Shown here piece by piece: positions 37,542-50,500 of a stretch of 64,000 nucleotides of DNA. Under the pieces are notes generated by a model. It had not been told where the DNA came from and made no database searches. It saw only the letters and a list, made by a program, of their open reading frames with translations. The translations under genes and the position numbers were made by a program. This DNA is from Acholoe squamosa (Eukaryota; Annelida; Polychaeta; Phyllodocida; Polynoidae), in NCBI GenBank assembly GCA_949317995.1, contig OX439035.1:78475459-78539458 (forward strand). Direction: 5' to 3'. Positions within the stretch are counted from its first letter, which is position 1, and every line of letters starts with the position of its first letter.

Positions 37542-38879
37542 TAAGTCACCTCATTGACATGACTTAAGGTTAAGCGAATTATTTAAGCTAATTTTAAAAT
37601 CTTTCATCAATCACTCAAAACCTGTATTTGTGCACTACTGTTGTAAGAGACAGCTCTTAGGGTCACAATCTCCCAGTCTACCTAAAAGAAAATTGGCAAT
37701 TACTATCAAAGCTGCATTAAGTAACTTAATGCTGCTAGCTGTATTAATGCAGGTAAACATTTGGACTTGCACCATGTAAATGATTCACATTTAAGGTACA
37801 TAGAAATATTATTTTTTCATGCCCCTCATTGTTGTGATGTCCAATTTATTACTTAAAATACAGTAAATCTTTCTTTTACTTTTGGTTAAATCACTTAATT
37901 AAGTTGCTAACATTGGATTGTGAGCACTTTTTTATCCTCTAATACTTGTAATTTTGTAATTTTTTCAACTGCATGAGAAAAGGGCAACTTGTTTGCTTTC
38001 CAATCCACTCAATTTAGAAATCAAATGTCTAAAATTGAATATTTTAGGGCATTTTTTTTTTGAGTTATAGACTATGCGCTCTACTGCCAGTTCGCCCTAC
38101 CCCCCCGGACCATTCGCCCAACTAGATTTTTTGTTAAAACCATGATAACATCCTTCAAGTTCTCATAGAACTTGAAGAAACAACAACCCTAGTGATACTG
38201 TCCCTACACCGTAGTACTAGTGTGAATGATCTAGGGTGTAGTCTGTAGAGCGAATGTGTGTGTAGGCCGACCAAATCAGCCATTTCCCATTTTTTCCAAA
38301 CCATTCCTGATTTTGAATGCATTTAACTCCAGACTGGCACATTGATAGGCTGACTTTCTGTCACTGGTGACGACAGTCAGCCTATCAAAGCGCTGACTGT
38401 GATTAAGAGTTTCCTCCACTTTTAAACAATAGGTTTTCTGAACTCTCACAGGGTCAGAGGAACAGAGATGAGAGTTCAAGAACTGAGCTACCAGTAACCG
38501 GTTGGTGGGTCTAACTCCGGGGTCTACCTAGTGTGGAGGTTTCCACACAGTCTGCCGCTCAGGAGCTCTGTACGTCATATGCCTAGGGACCGGTTGGCAG
38601 GTCTAGGGTCTACCTAGGATCTACTAGTTGGACTACTCAACTCAAACCTATGGGAAAGGGGTCAACAGCGGTGACAAAGGGCGCGTTCGAGCACAAACTA
38701 ATGTCTAGCTGCAGTTTGCTGAAGGTCGGGTCACATTAGTATGTGGGCATGCTCAGAAGGCAGCCACAGAGGCATGACCTAGATACCGCCTGAACAGCCC
38801 TGGTCTAGATCCTATTTCCCATAAGGCATACTGTCAAATACTCATGTGTTGGGTATGGAAAGCCGGTGCAACATGCCAG

Positions 38880-39075
38880 TTCTATGATTTGCCCCTCCAA
38901 AATAAAATTTTTAGGCCCCTCTTAAGGGGGGGCATAAACAATGTTGACCTCTCTTGGGGGGAGTGTAAAAATTTACCCTCTTTTTAGCAAAAATAGCCTG
39001 CATACTACTATAGATCAAAGAGGGGCACGAAAATTCTCTGCACCTCCGGGGGGAGGGGGCAAAAAAGTTTGACTG
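38880..39075. mobile_element. MITE of the GGGAGTGGTC family, interrupted by the LTR element
   Basis: The interior (GACTGCCGTC, GATCAAAGAGGGGC) is the inverse of the copy at 45114-45396. It breaks off at 39080 and resumes at 44275 with GAGGGGGAGGGG. Its outer ends are lost. Confidence 0.65.
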
Positions 39076-39080
39076 CCGTC

Positions 39081-39226
39081 TGTAACGTATGCACCTGGCG
39101 CCGTCTTGTGTGTAGAATGTTAACTACACCGAGAACCGGAAGTTGAGTGATAATACGTGAATTAAACGTTAGTCTAGCATGAGGCACCGAATTGTAAGGT
39201 CTTGGTTCTTCCTTCAACTCATTACA
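39081..39226 (+). repeat. 5' LTR
   Basis: 146 bp, beginning TGTAACGTATGC and ending CTCATTACA. It is followed at once by the primer-binding site. Confidence 0.92.
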
Positions 39227-41182
39227 TGGTTGTCAGAAGTGGTTCTATAGCTGTAGAAGAGGAAGCAAACCCACCTATTAATACCAATTGATGAATTGAT
39301 GTATAACCTTACCAGGAGATGTCATTTTGAAAAAGAATTGAATCCAGGAAATTGTGAGTAGACCAAAGTGTCCAGCCTGGATCTCAAGTCAAGAACCCTG
39401 AAAGTGAAGACACATGTTGGTGCTTGGTTGAACTCTGCTAGTCTACTGTGAATTTGTATGCTACATGGGAATTTTAGTAATTTAGTCCAGCCAATCCCAT
39501 ATTGAACTGACTTTGTGCCATTTGCTTGTTGAGGCCTATTCTAGCTGGTAAAGTGTGTTAGTTTTAACATTGACTTAGTGGTGCTGGCAGCTACAGTGAT
39601 TTAAAGGCTCAAAATAGTAAAAATGACTGAGAAAAATATTCCATCCATGGATTGGGATGCTTCAGACCTGGTTAGAGAATGGAAACGGTTTAAGCAACAC
39701 TGTGTTTTCCATTTTGGTGGTCCACTGGCTGGCAAAAGAGAAGTAGAAAAAGTGAATTATTTGATGACATTTATTGGTAACAAAGGTCGCGAATTGTATG
39801 ACACCTTCCCTTGGGAGCCTGCAGATGGAGATGACGCGGCAGCAGAAAATGAAGTTCTTGAGTCAGTATTCAAAAAGTATGAGGACTATGTCAAACCCTT
39901 TAGAGATGAAATCAGGGCTACACAGCTAGGTTTTTGCGTCATAGACAGAAGCCTGATGAGAAATTTGATGACATTTTACGACTTCTCTGTGTGTAGTGGT
40001 AAAGGACTGTGGATATGGTACACATGAGGAGTGAGTGAGCAATAGTTTAATGCCATTTCGACAGCTAAGGTCCTATTCATGGCGAGAACAACATTACACA
40101 ATTTCACAGAGGAATGTGTCAGTGCCCATGCAGACATGATAGTTATTGGGTCCCGCCATGCAAAGGTCAAGGAGAAGTGCTTCGACAAAGGGGAGGGACT
40201 CACCCTCAAAGAGGCTATCACATTTGGTCAAAGCTATGAATCCTCAAAAGAGACATTACAGGAGGTGAATTGGGAGGAGGATGACACTGTTAAGGTAGTT
40301 AAGAAACAGGAGCCATCCAAAATGAGAAAAAAGACCTCGACATCTAAAGAGAAACCACCAAGGTTATAACTATGTAACAAGTGTGGCTAGGATGCCACAC
40401 ATGAATATTGCCCTGCCCGTGGTGCAACCTGTAACTACTGTAAAAATAAAGGCCATTTCGCAGCAGTCTGTTATAAAGCAAAGAGAAAAGTCAAAAGTAA
40501 GTCTCAGAAAGGTGCACATGCGGTCGATGATTGGTGGTGTCAAGGTTCGGATTCAGCTCAACACTGGTGCAGCCAAGTCTTTCATGTAATAATCGGATGG
40601 TGAATAGACCTCTGATTTGTCCAACCAAGCTTGTTTATCAATCCTAGTTTAGAAAACGTCTTGTTTCCTCTGACCACGACCACAAAAGCGCCCTAGGACC
40701 GCCTGGGAGAGCCCAAGTCACCAGTCTAGCCTCAGTTTGGTTTCCCACTCTTTTCTCAAGTGCCAAATCTATGATCCTATTGGTTTATTTTTGTTGATTG
40801 ACCTAGATCCACCCCATGCACACTGACAGATCCTCTGTCACTGTCAGGATCCCTCACTGACTGAAATTAGGTCAGGGATGGTGGGTATAGAGAAAAGTGT
40901 ATGGGATAACAATCAGTGTTATTTCCAGAACACCCAGTATGTGTATTCACTACTGTGTAGTGGCAATTGGTAGGGTTAGGGTGAGAGGTTATTATTTTTA
41001 TTTTTTGGTAGCATCCAAAGTGTATATGTTTTTGTACGGACCTCTGGTCCAAACACTACCCCCCCCCCCATTTTCCTAAGTGTTTCTCAATCCTATACCC
41101 AGCACCCAATCCCACTACTTGGCACTGCAGTATTCCCAGTCATATGGAAGTCTCATGAAATATAAGATAAGGTTTACATCAC

Positions 41183-41560
41183 AGTTTGTTTGTTTGTTTG
41201 TTTAGTTTTACGTCCGGGGGCCATCGAGGAACTCAGACATTCAAGAATTTTAAACTATTCAATAGTAATGGTAGGCTGCAGGCCTACCTCGGGTTTGCGC
41301 ATATGAGTGGGTGGGTGTGTGTGCGCGCGTGCATATATTTATGAGTCTGCTTGTAGCAGTGGGACACGGCTTGTAGCAGTGAAATACCACTCGTGGCTCA
41401 AGGCCCCTCTTTATCGTGCTGCCTCACGCAGGTAACATGTCGCAAACTGTAGACACATCACCCGGTCGGTCACATTATCCTGACACCGACGGACCAGCCT
41501 TACAGAGCAGGACCAAACTCCACTCCTATCAGGGTCAGCATGCACACAATTGGGTCTCTT
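41183..41560 (-). mobile_element. non-LTR/SINE 3' end nested in the LTR fossil
   Basis: On the minus strand it ends with GGACGTAAAACTAAACAAAC and more CAAA units, a typical LINE or SINE tail. Upstream of the tail is a conserved-looking segment (GATAATGTGACCGACCGGGT). The 5' limit is uncertain. Confidence 0.55.
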
Positions 41561-44123
41561 GAAGCGTATCCACAGTCGATCGAGGCATAGATCAATACCT
41601 AGAGCTGAAGAAATTGACAGAAACTCTTCCAGGGATTTACTCTCTCAAGATAGATCCAACCGTAAAGCCAGTTGTGCATGAAGCCCGACGTCAACCCCAT
41701 GCTTTGCGTGAGAAGATTGTGGCAAAACTGAAAGAAATGGAGGAGGATGGTCACATCACCAAAGTCACAGAACCCACAGACTGGGTAAGTTCCATGGTTA
41801 AGTTCTAAAGGTTGACCCAGACAAAGTCAAGGCTGTAAGAGAGATGCCGACACCTCAGATAAAGGAATGTGTATGTCGATTTCTGGGGTTTGTTCAGTAT
41901 ATTTCAAAAGTTCATCCCTAACCTCAGTGAGAGTGCAGCACCTCTACGTGCACTCACAAAGAAAGACTCGGAGTTTGTGTGGGAAGAGCCTGAGCAGTGC
42001 AGCTTTGAGAAGCTGAAAGACCTGTGTTGTAATGCCCCAGTACTGGCATACTTTGATGTGCGGAAACCAGTCAAGATTCAGTGTGATGCATCCAGCTCCG
42101 CATTAGGAGGTGTGTTGCTCCGAAATGACAAACCAGTGGCATATACCTCAAGGGCCCTGACAAGCACAGAACAAGGATGTGCTCAGATAGAAAAAGACGC
42201 TAACTATTGTCCACTGTTGCAAGAAATTTCATCACTATGTCTTTGGCAAAGAAGTGGTTGTGCAGTCAGACCATAAACCACTTCAATTGATCTTCACGAA
42301 GCCTATGTTAGCAGTGCCAATGAGACTCCAGACAATGATGCTACACCTTCAGCCATATGACCTAAATGTCTGCTATGTTCCAGGAAAGGATATTCCTATG
42401 GGAGATGCACTGAGCCGGGCAAACCTGCCAGAAGCAGAAGAAGACATAGAACACATTACAGTTAACATGGTTAACTTTATCGCTGTTACTCCATCCTGGT
42501 ATCGGTTTCCAAGAAACAACAGCTGATGAGATGAACGAGCTGTACAGCATCATACTCAAAGGTTGGCCAGATACAAAAGAACAAGTGTCACACAGCATAA
42601 GGGAGTACTGGTCCATTAGAGATGAGCTTGCAGTATCGGATGGCATTGTGTATAAAGGGATGAGGATTGTGGTGCCACCTAGTCTTCGAGCAGAGATGCT
42701 CACCCAGGTTCATGGATCCCACATTGGCATTACAAAGTGTAAACAGAGAGCGAGGGAAGCACTGCACTGGCCAGGGATGAGCCAAAGAAGCGAAGAACTG
42801 GTCAGTAATTGTGGAACCTGTAATACTTATCAGAATAAGCAGCCATCAGAGACCCTACGTCCAATCCCAACACCCCTGGCAGGAGGTGGTTAGTGATATA
42901 TTTGAATGGACAGGACAAAACTATTTGCTGACTGTAGACTATATGACTAAATTTATTTAAGTAGACAAACTGCATGACATGTCAACGGCAACTACACAAG
43001 AGACTTTGATGTGCCAACTAGCAGTTCATGGCCTACCAGAGACTTTTAGGACAGATAATGGACCTCAGTTCTCCAGTCAGGATTTTAAACAATTTTGTGT
43101 TATAAGACACATTACACATGTCACATCATCTCCAAACTACCCTCAATCTAATGGGGAGGCCGAAAGAGTGCAAACAGTGAAAAGTCTTTGGGCCAAAGCC
43201 AGTGACAAATATATGGCACTGCTAGGTCATAGAACAACACCGATGGAGAGTTGTGGCCTGTCACCGGCACAGCTGAGTATGAGCAGGAGACCATGTAACA
43301 CGATTCCAATAGCTACAGAGTTACTAAACCCAAAACAGATAGACATTAAGGATGTGAGAAAGGCCTTGGACCAATCTAAAAGGTCACAGAAACATTATCA
43401 TGATGCCAAGCACCCAAGTGACCTACCACCACTTAAAGTAGGTGATCCAGTAAGAATGTCACTATTCCCAGGATCTAAGAAATGGGTGCCCGGGACTGTT
43501 GTGAGACATCATGAGGAACCAAGGTCTTATGTGGTGGAGCGTGAAGGGCGAAAGTATTGGAGAAACCGTCAGCATCTACGATTGGCAATACATGAGGCCT
43601 ACAAGAATGCTAACAATAACTGTACTCCTGAAGTAACTAGGGCTACTGTGGCCCAGAGAACAACTGTGAACATACCACCTATCGATATCATACCGACTCC
43701 AACTAAGCTACTTTCGCCACAGAAATCACCTCACCCAACTGTTACTGTTAGTTGCCCAAAAGAAGTGCCTCCAATTCCTACTTGCAGAAAAGACTGCTCA
43801 AGGTGATGGTGCTCCATATCGCACCAGTAGTGGCAGGTTGAGAAAACCACCCAAAAAGCTCGATCTTTGAAACATTTATGTGTTATCTTCAAAAGGACTG
43901 TTCAGTTAGTCATTGTGACATAAACTATAAGTGACCCAAAGGGATTTGATATTATGGTATTTTGAAACTGTTCAAGAAAAGAAGACAGACACTTGATTTT
44001 TTTTTTCACATCAAAGTAGCCCTCACTATATTGAAGACTGGTCAAGTCATGTTCATTGGTGCATTTGATGGTTGTGCTATATAGTAACTTCTCTGTTATA
44101 TAAAAAAAATAGAAAAAGGGAGA

Positions 44124-44269
44124 CGTAACATATGCACCTGGCGCCGTCTTGTGTGTAGAATGTTAACTAGACTGAGAACTGGAAGTTGAGTGATAATACG
44201 TGAATTAAACGTTAGTCTAGCACAAGGCACTGAATTGTAAGGTCTTGGTTCTTCCTTCAACTCATTACA
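44124..44269 (+). repeat. 3' LTR
   Basis: 146 bp, aligning with 39081-39226 without gaps. It is preceded by the purine tract and followed by the CCGTC target copy. Confidence 0.92.
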
Positions 44270-45113
44270 CCGTCGAGGGGGAGGGGGTGTAAATAGGCAT
44301 GGCAGGGGGTTTGCAAATATTTTTCAAAAAAATCAAAAAGCAGAATTTAACAATACTTTAGGATGCTAGAAGTCTGAGAATTTTGTTTTTATCAGGATTT
44401 GATATGGGTTTGATAGTCAAATTCATCATCTTGTGATGCTGTCAGAGACAGGTTTTTTTCATTCAGAATGGCCTGAATCTGCCCAAAGAGCGGGTGCTGG
44501 TGAGAATCCAAGAAATTAAAAATCCATTTTACAGCTATCTATTACCAGTCATAGGGAAGCCTAACATTTTCTCTTTATGTATCAGTTGGATTTATCAAGT
44601 TAGTGTCAATAGTATTTGTACAGGAGGTGATTGTGTGGAGGGTGTCAGAGGGTGTTTCCACAGAGAATGACAAAAACACACACTTGACATCGTGAATACA
44701 AATGGTCATAAATCATTGAATTCTAAATAGATTTTGATGGTGTTAGGTTTTCTTTGGAGAAAAAAAGATTGTATTATCTGATCATTTCTTCATTTTAGAG
44801 ATGCTGTAATGTTTTCATAATTTTTAAGACTTTCCGACGATCACTGCCATGCACAAATCCATGAACATTACACTGATTTACATAGAAAAATAACAACTAT
44901 CCATGTCTTATATAGTGTTTAAGGAGAATCACTAATTTTGTCAATTTTCCAGCATAGCCTAACTTTGAAACTTTGATATATATCCTTGGTAATTCATTTT
45001 CACTAAAATTATGGCCTGATACTCAAACTAGAGGTGTTGTAGGCAATAATAGTATTTGGAATTATTCAAATATCCCTAGATTCTCCTCCAGGGTGGGGTC
45101 AAAGTTGACTTTA

Positions 45114-45396
45114 GGGAGTGGTCATTATTTATCAACAGGGGGGGGTTTCGCGCGGACGCATGACAAATTTTTACGCCCCCCCTCGACGGCAGTCAAAATT
45201 TTTTGTGGAGAGTTTTCGCGCCCCTCTTTGATCTATAGTAGCGCACTGGCTTTTTTGCTAAAAAGAGGGTAAATTTTTTTAGCCCCCCCCCCTCTAGAGG
45301 GGTCAAAAATTTTTTAGCCCCCCTCGGGAGGGGTCTGAAAATTTTACGCTCCCCCTTCAAACCCACCCCCTCTGTTGATAAATAATGACCACTCCC
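45114..45396. mobile_element. MITE of the GGGAGTGGTCATT family, best-preserved copy
   Basis: Terminal inverted repeats GGGAGTGGTCATTATTTATC and GATAAATAATGACCACTCCC are flanked by TTA on both sides (45111-45113 and 45397-45399). It contains an uninterrupted counterpart of the LTR element's target, CCTCGACGGCAGTCAAAA at about 45181. Confidence 0.85.
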
Positions 45397-47130
45397 TTAC
45401 CCAGATAGAGGAGGTCGGGCAGAAATGGCAGCCTAAGTAGGCAGAGTGTATGGCTCGCCACCTGGTGAGTACGGCCATGCCTAGTGTAAAAAAATGAAGG
45501 GGCAAATGTTTTGGAGGAGCAAATTCCAAGGAACTGGCAAATTTTAGTGTGTCAGAAGAGCAAATTTCCTTTCAATGTGCAAATTTTGTTCAAGCATCAA
45601 TTAATAGCATTGAGCAAATTCTAAAACAAGCATGTCACACTGGCTTTCCCTAGTACCGTACAGTTCTTCCCACTTCCAGTTCCAGAACCTGACTGCACCA
45701 AGCCCCCTGAGTGTGGTCTGCCCTGGTGAGCCAGCCTGAAGAACTAGGCCTGTTCTGGCGGTTATCTAGGGCAGATTAGACCCAAAATAGGACACTAGAC
45801 CAGGTCAAACCGGCCGCATGAACAGATCTAGACCCTTGATGTATGAATGGGCGCCGGGAGGCTCTTACGACCATCTGTATACCTGTCACTATAGTAAAGT
45901 GAGTGGTTTCAAGGCCTTAATTTTTGCCCTCTCCATCCATGGAAAATGATTATATTAAGGTATCTTATGTAAAAAGACCCATATATTACGAATATAATAG
46001 CCATTTGTGTGTGATATGAAAGGCTTTTTAGATAATACAGTATGACTTTAATGATGTTTACTGTGTCCAGAGTGATTCTGGTCCTGACACCATTTGCTAA
46101 AATAACTGTAATTTGAACATTTCTTTACCAAATTCAAAATTCCTTGCTAGTGCATGAACCTAGAAACATAGACGCTCATTATCAGGTAGAATTTGTCAAA
46201 AAAATCTTTTTAATTCCTAAAAATTCAGATTTTTTTATTATTTTTATCATTTTTTGAATATGTGAAACTTTCACTCACCTTTTAGAACCCCATCAAAATG
46301 ACTGGAAAAATGTGCTGATTAAGAATCTTAAGTTAGTTTTAATCTATCTATAAGAGCCTTTTTGCTAGAAGCATAAGAGTAACTGCAAATTTGGCTAAAA
46401 ATTGAAAAATTCTGACCTGAAGATTTTACTCCCTAACCATGAATTTCAACTTTCCCTTATATTTTAAGATACATCCCCTGGTTCGATTTTTATGGACCCT
46501 ATATGGCTGAAAGTGGCAAAGTGTCTTCTTTAATAAGATATATTTGGATTTCTAATGTGATGATGTGGTGAAAAATAATGAATAAATATGTTAGACAAAG
46601 GCAAAATTGCTGTGCCTCCACAGTGCAGTGTGCGCAGTGCCGATTGTCTTTCTTCTGCTCACTGAGGTGGAAAACACATGACCGAAAAATATCACATACT
46701 TCTATCTCAAAAACTTTCATATCTTTGGCTATGTGCCTCTACATGGGTAAAAAGTTACGCTCGTGACGCTGTGACTCAGGGGTTTTAAAAAGTGACGCTT
46801 GTGACACAGGGGTTTTAAAAAGTGACGGACGGCAACACTAGGAAAAGTTTCCAGTACATTGGCATATACGCAAAAAGTGACGGAGTGACATGCCATCCCT
46901 CCTAAAAAGTGACGATGTGACGTCCTTAAAATTTTGAGCACCCATGTATACAGTATAGGCACGGCTATGGCTATGGTTATTCAATTTTCACAATTCAAAA
47001 AACATTATATTGACAAATTCTCAGACTTTCCAACAGTATGCCTTTTTATCAGGTCACCGACAATTAAAATTTTGGACCCCCATCCCTACTTGATGGACGA
47101 CTATAGTGTACCATAGTTTACGCTCGAGAT

Positions 47131-47197
47131 AGCTTAGAATACTAAACTCTCATCTCTGTACCGCCGGTACAGAGATGAGAGTTTAGTATTCTAAGCT
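47131..47197. repeat. perfect 32-bp palindrome upstream of B3GALNT2
   Basis: Arms 47131-47162 and 47166-47197 pair without mismatch around GCC; the arms contain TAAACTCTCATCTCTGTACC. Weaker relatives occur at 47737-47784, 48126-48160 and 38440-38477, so it is a small foldback repeat family. It lies about 350 bases before the predicted start codon. Confidence 0.85.
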
Positions 47198-47545
47198 AGC
47201 TCGAACCCGACCAAACTCCAAAGGGTTTTACCCTGGGCTGGGGTCTACTCAGAGTCTGAGTCAGACTACTGGTACAAAGGCTTGTCAAGTGTCAAGGATT
47301 AGACTAGAAACGATTTAGCAGACCATTACTTACCAATAGACTACAAAAATCTCCACTTTACCCATCTTGTTTGAGTGAGTTTAGAACCCACGACCTCCTT
47401 CGTTGCCAGAGCGAGTCAAATGCAGGCTCAAAGGCAAAGCTGGCCAACCACCACCACCAACCGGGAAAACATACGCCGTCGTAACATTTCCCAGCGACAC
47501 AATAACAAACTCCATTTCGCTCCCGGCCCGGTGCCATCAGTGAAA

Positions 47546-50500
47546 ATGGAGAAGTTTACTGTGTTTTATGTTATATTGCCGTTGTTTGTGGCATATCTAG
47601 CAATTCAATATCGTTTTGTGTGGCTTATGTTCCTCAAAAAGCTAACAGTTCCAGGTATGTTCATCGACAATGTTTGTTCTTTGATAGAATCCTATATTAT
47701 CGCTCACTGTCACTGCCAGTCACAGCCTAGCTTAGAAATCTAATCTCTCATCTCTGACTCTGTACCGCCGTGAGAGATTAGATTAGAAAACCTTCTCTTT
47801 TCTAGTGGGTGATGGCCTGTGTATCTGCTCAAAGACCGCACATTTTCGGCCATTAATACTTAGAATTTCTTGAAAATTTCAAGTTCCCTGTATAGCCCAA
47901 CTTGTTGGGTACACAGTAACACACTCACCGATTTTGGAAATCGGATGGCTTATAATAAATGTTTTAGAGGAGATTTCCTGAACAAATCTCTTGCCATTCT
48001 GCCACCTTCCCAGCTGAGTGGGAGAATGGTGGAGGTATAAATAGACTTGAAAGTAGGTTAGAACTCTATGCTTTTATCCCTCCTCCCTGAAGAGTTCTTC
48101 ACCCATCTGTAAACATCCGGTTTTCTAAACTCTCACTTTGGCCACGGAGATGAGAGTTTAGATTTCTAAGCTAGTCGCAGCCGGGCCGTTTGTTGCCTCT
48201 CTGTCTACTTCTAGTAGGCTTCGCCAAAGCCTACTACCAGAAGCCTTCCCACGCTAACCAATCAGACTGTCATCTGAACTCTTAAACGTGGTCATTATTT
48301 ATCAACATGGGGGGTGGTGGGTTTGGGGGGGGGGCTAAAAAATTCAGACCCCTCCCGGGGGGGGGGGGCTAAATAAATCTTGACCCCTCTTGAGTTGGGG
48401 CCTAAAAAAATTACCCTCTTTTTTAGCAAAAAAAAGCCAGCGTGCTACTATAGATCAAAGAGGGGTGCGAAAATTCTCCGTTTGGCAATAATCCACACTT
48501 TTCTTCTATGTGACAAGGACTACAATTTCTCCCCATGAAAATAAAGCTGAAGTCATTCTTGATTTTTTTAGCATGATCAACCATAACGGAGTCAGACCTT
48601 TTTTTGCACCAGTTGCCATGGAAACCACCATGTTGAAAAAATCAAATGATACAGGTGCACCTGACAGGTTACAAATGTGACCTTGGACCCCCCTCTGACA
48701 CAATAGGTTTTCATGGTGACCAAAAATTTATTACAACTTTCCCCCCCCCCCGAATCGTTACCTTTCTTCTGGTACCAATTTATTAATCTGCGATAAAAAT
48801 AAGGTCCCCTGGCACTGGTTATACCAAGCAAAACACTGTTTTTAGTTGGGACTATATAGCTGTCCTAGGTTTACTGGGGCGGAATACTGCTGTAACACCA
48901 CAAGAATGTGGGGATTCCACACCGTCTGCCGCTCAAGGAGCTCTGTACGGTGTGGGAGAGTTGTAATAGCAAAAGTTTTGGTCCTGCGGGAGGACTTTCT
49001 GTGCACCTCTCCTGCTTTCAATACTTAATCAATTTTCAAAAAATTGTAGATAGATAGGGACGGAACCCTTTTAGCCTTGTTGAAAGTTTGGGCATCCTGC
49101 GATTATTTTAAGATAGAAAAGTTGACATTTACTAACTCATATATGGACTGTACAGTGTACATAAAAAAAAAGATGACGGCCGTCGGAAACCCAAACCCTT
49201 GTATGGCCAACTTCTACCAGCTGTATCTAAATAAATATGGCAAGTAAAGCCTCTGTAAATGTTGTAGACATGACCATAAACTCTTGCTCAAAACATCTAC
49301 AGCACTCAGTTTTACTTCTAAATATATCGGTAAGACATTTGTAAACAACCCCTTTGCAACTTCCGTTTGCCAGTACCCCAGCCAGTACATAACAGCAAGG
49401 GCAGCATCAGTAGCTGAAAGGTCTTATAATAGAGAGAAGCCGGTCCCTACCATTATAGGGACCAGTTGGCAGGTCTAGTCACTCACTGACACAGTGGGTT
49501 CACTCGGTCGCAGACCACCAAACTATTTCTCAATATGATTCGCCAAAAATTTAAGTCAGATCATTCAAAACGTCCATATTTTGAGGCCACTCTTTATTAG
49601 ACTGGGGGGGGGGGCAAAAATATTTCCCCCCTTTTCAGCTAAAAAGTCAGCATGCTCAAAGGGTCCTTGGGCTGGGCCCAGGGGGACAGAACTTTTTTTT
49701 ACTGCAAGCATTACCGCATTAAAATCAAGGTCAAGGTAGTCTGATGCAGCCCCCATTCAGTCCCTCCATAGATAATGGAGGTACGGAATGCATTACAGCC
49801 CAGGCGTTACAGGCTGGACCTAGGTCAAGGGCCAAGGTAGACTTGCTCAAGTCTCAATTTTAATGCAAGATAATTGAAATAAAAATTGAAATGATTTCAA
49901 GTTTTAAACAGAAAAATTAAGAAGACCTCTAATGAATTGAGCTCAGCAGCCAGAGGAGGAGAGGCATGGGGGGTATAGTGACGTTGGGAGGAGAGCTCAG
50001 GGACTGCAGCCAGTCTACCTATAGCATAGACCTACACAATATACTATGGATTGGAAATGCCCATAGACCCAATGCTAACATGTCTGCCTCACCTATGGTG
50101 AATCAGCTATTTTACTCTGAGCTCATCTAAACATACCAAACCTTAAAGCAGGCACCCTGGGGATTATGGATATGTATTTAGATTTATCCTATCTTCAAAA
50201 TTGACTGAGTGGGGCCATTTTTAGAGATTTTGATAGGAACCAACCCCGACATACACTTTAGCCACCTAGACTGAAATGACATCAAACGCGTAATTCTTTT
50301 TTGAAGTTGCCATAAAGATGCAGCAATGATCTAAACAGATCTGGAATCCTCTAGGTGAGGGCTACACATTGAAATCGTAGGGAATGGATATCTCAAGGCC
50401 CTCAATTATTTCAGGGGGCTCAATATAGGGGATATGGAAAGCTTTTCAGTCAACAGTTTTCCCGAAGTTCAAGACTTGTCCATACCCAGCATCACTTATT

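Larger units (their letters stand above)
39081..44269 (+). mobile_element. LTR retrotransposon fossil, Ty3/gypsy type (Mag-like)
   Basis: Two 146-bp LTRs bound the element and the target CCGTC is duplicated (39076-39080 and 44270-44274). A primer-binding site starts TGGTTGTCAGAAG at 39227 and a purine tract AGAAAAAGGGAGA precedes the 3' LTR. Parts in order: gag-like region (about 39620-40600, with zinc-knuckle remnants), reverse transcriptase and RNase H remnants (about 41610-42500), and integrase with its HxxC/CxxC and core regions (about 42530-43810). The element is broken, with several breaks, and a separate repeat is nested in it near 41180-41560. The LTRs differ at 8 of 146 positions, about 5%, so it is moderately old. 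The clade name rests on recalled similarity. Confidence 0.9.
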
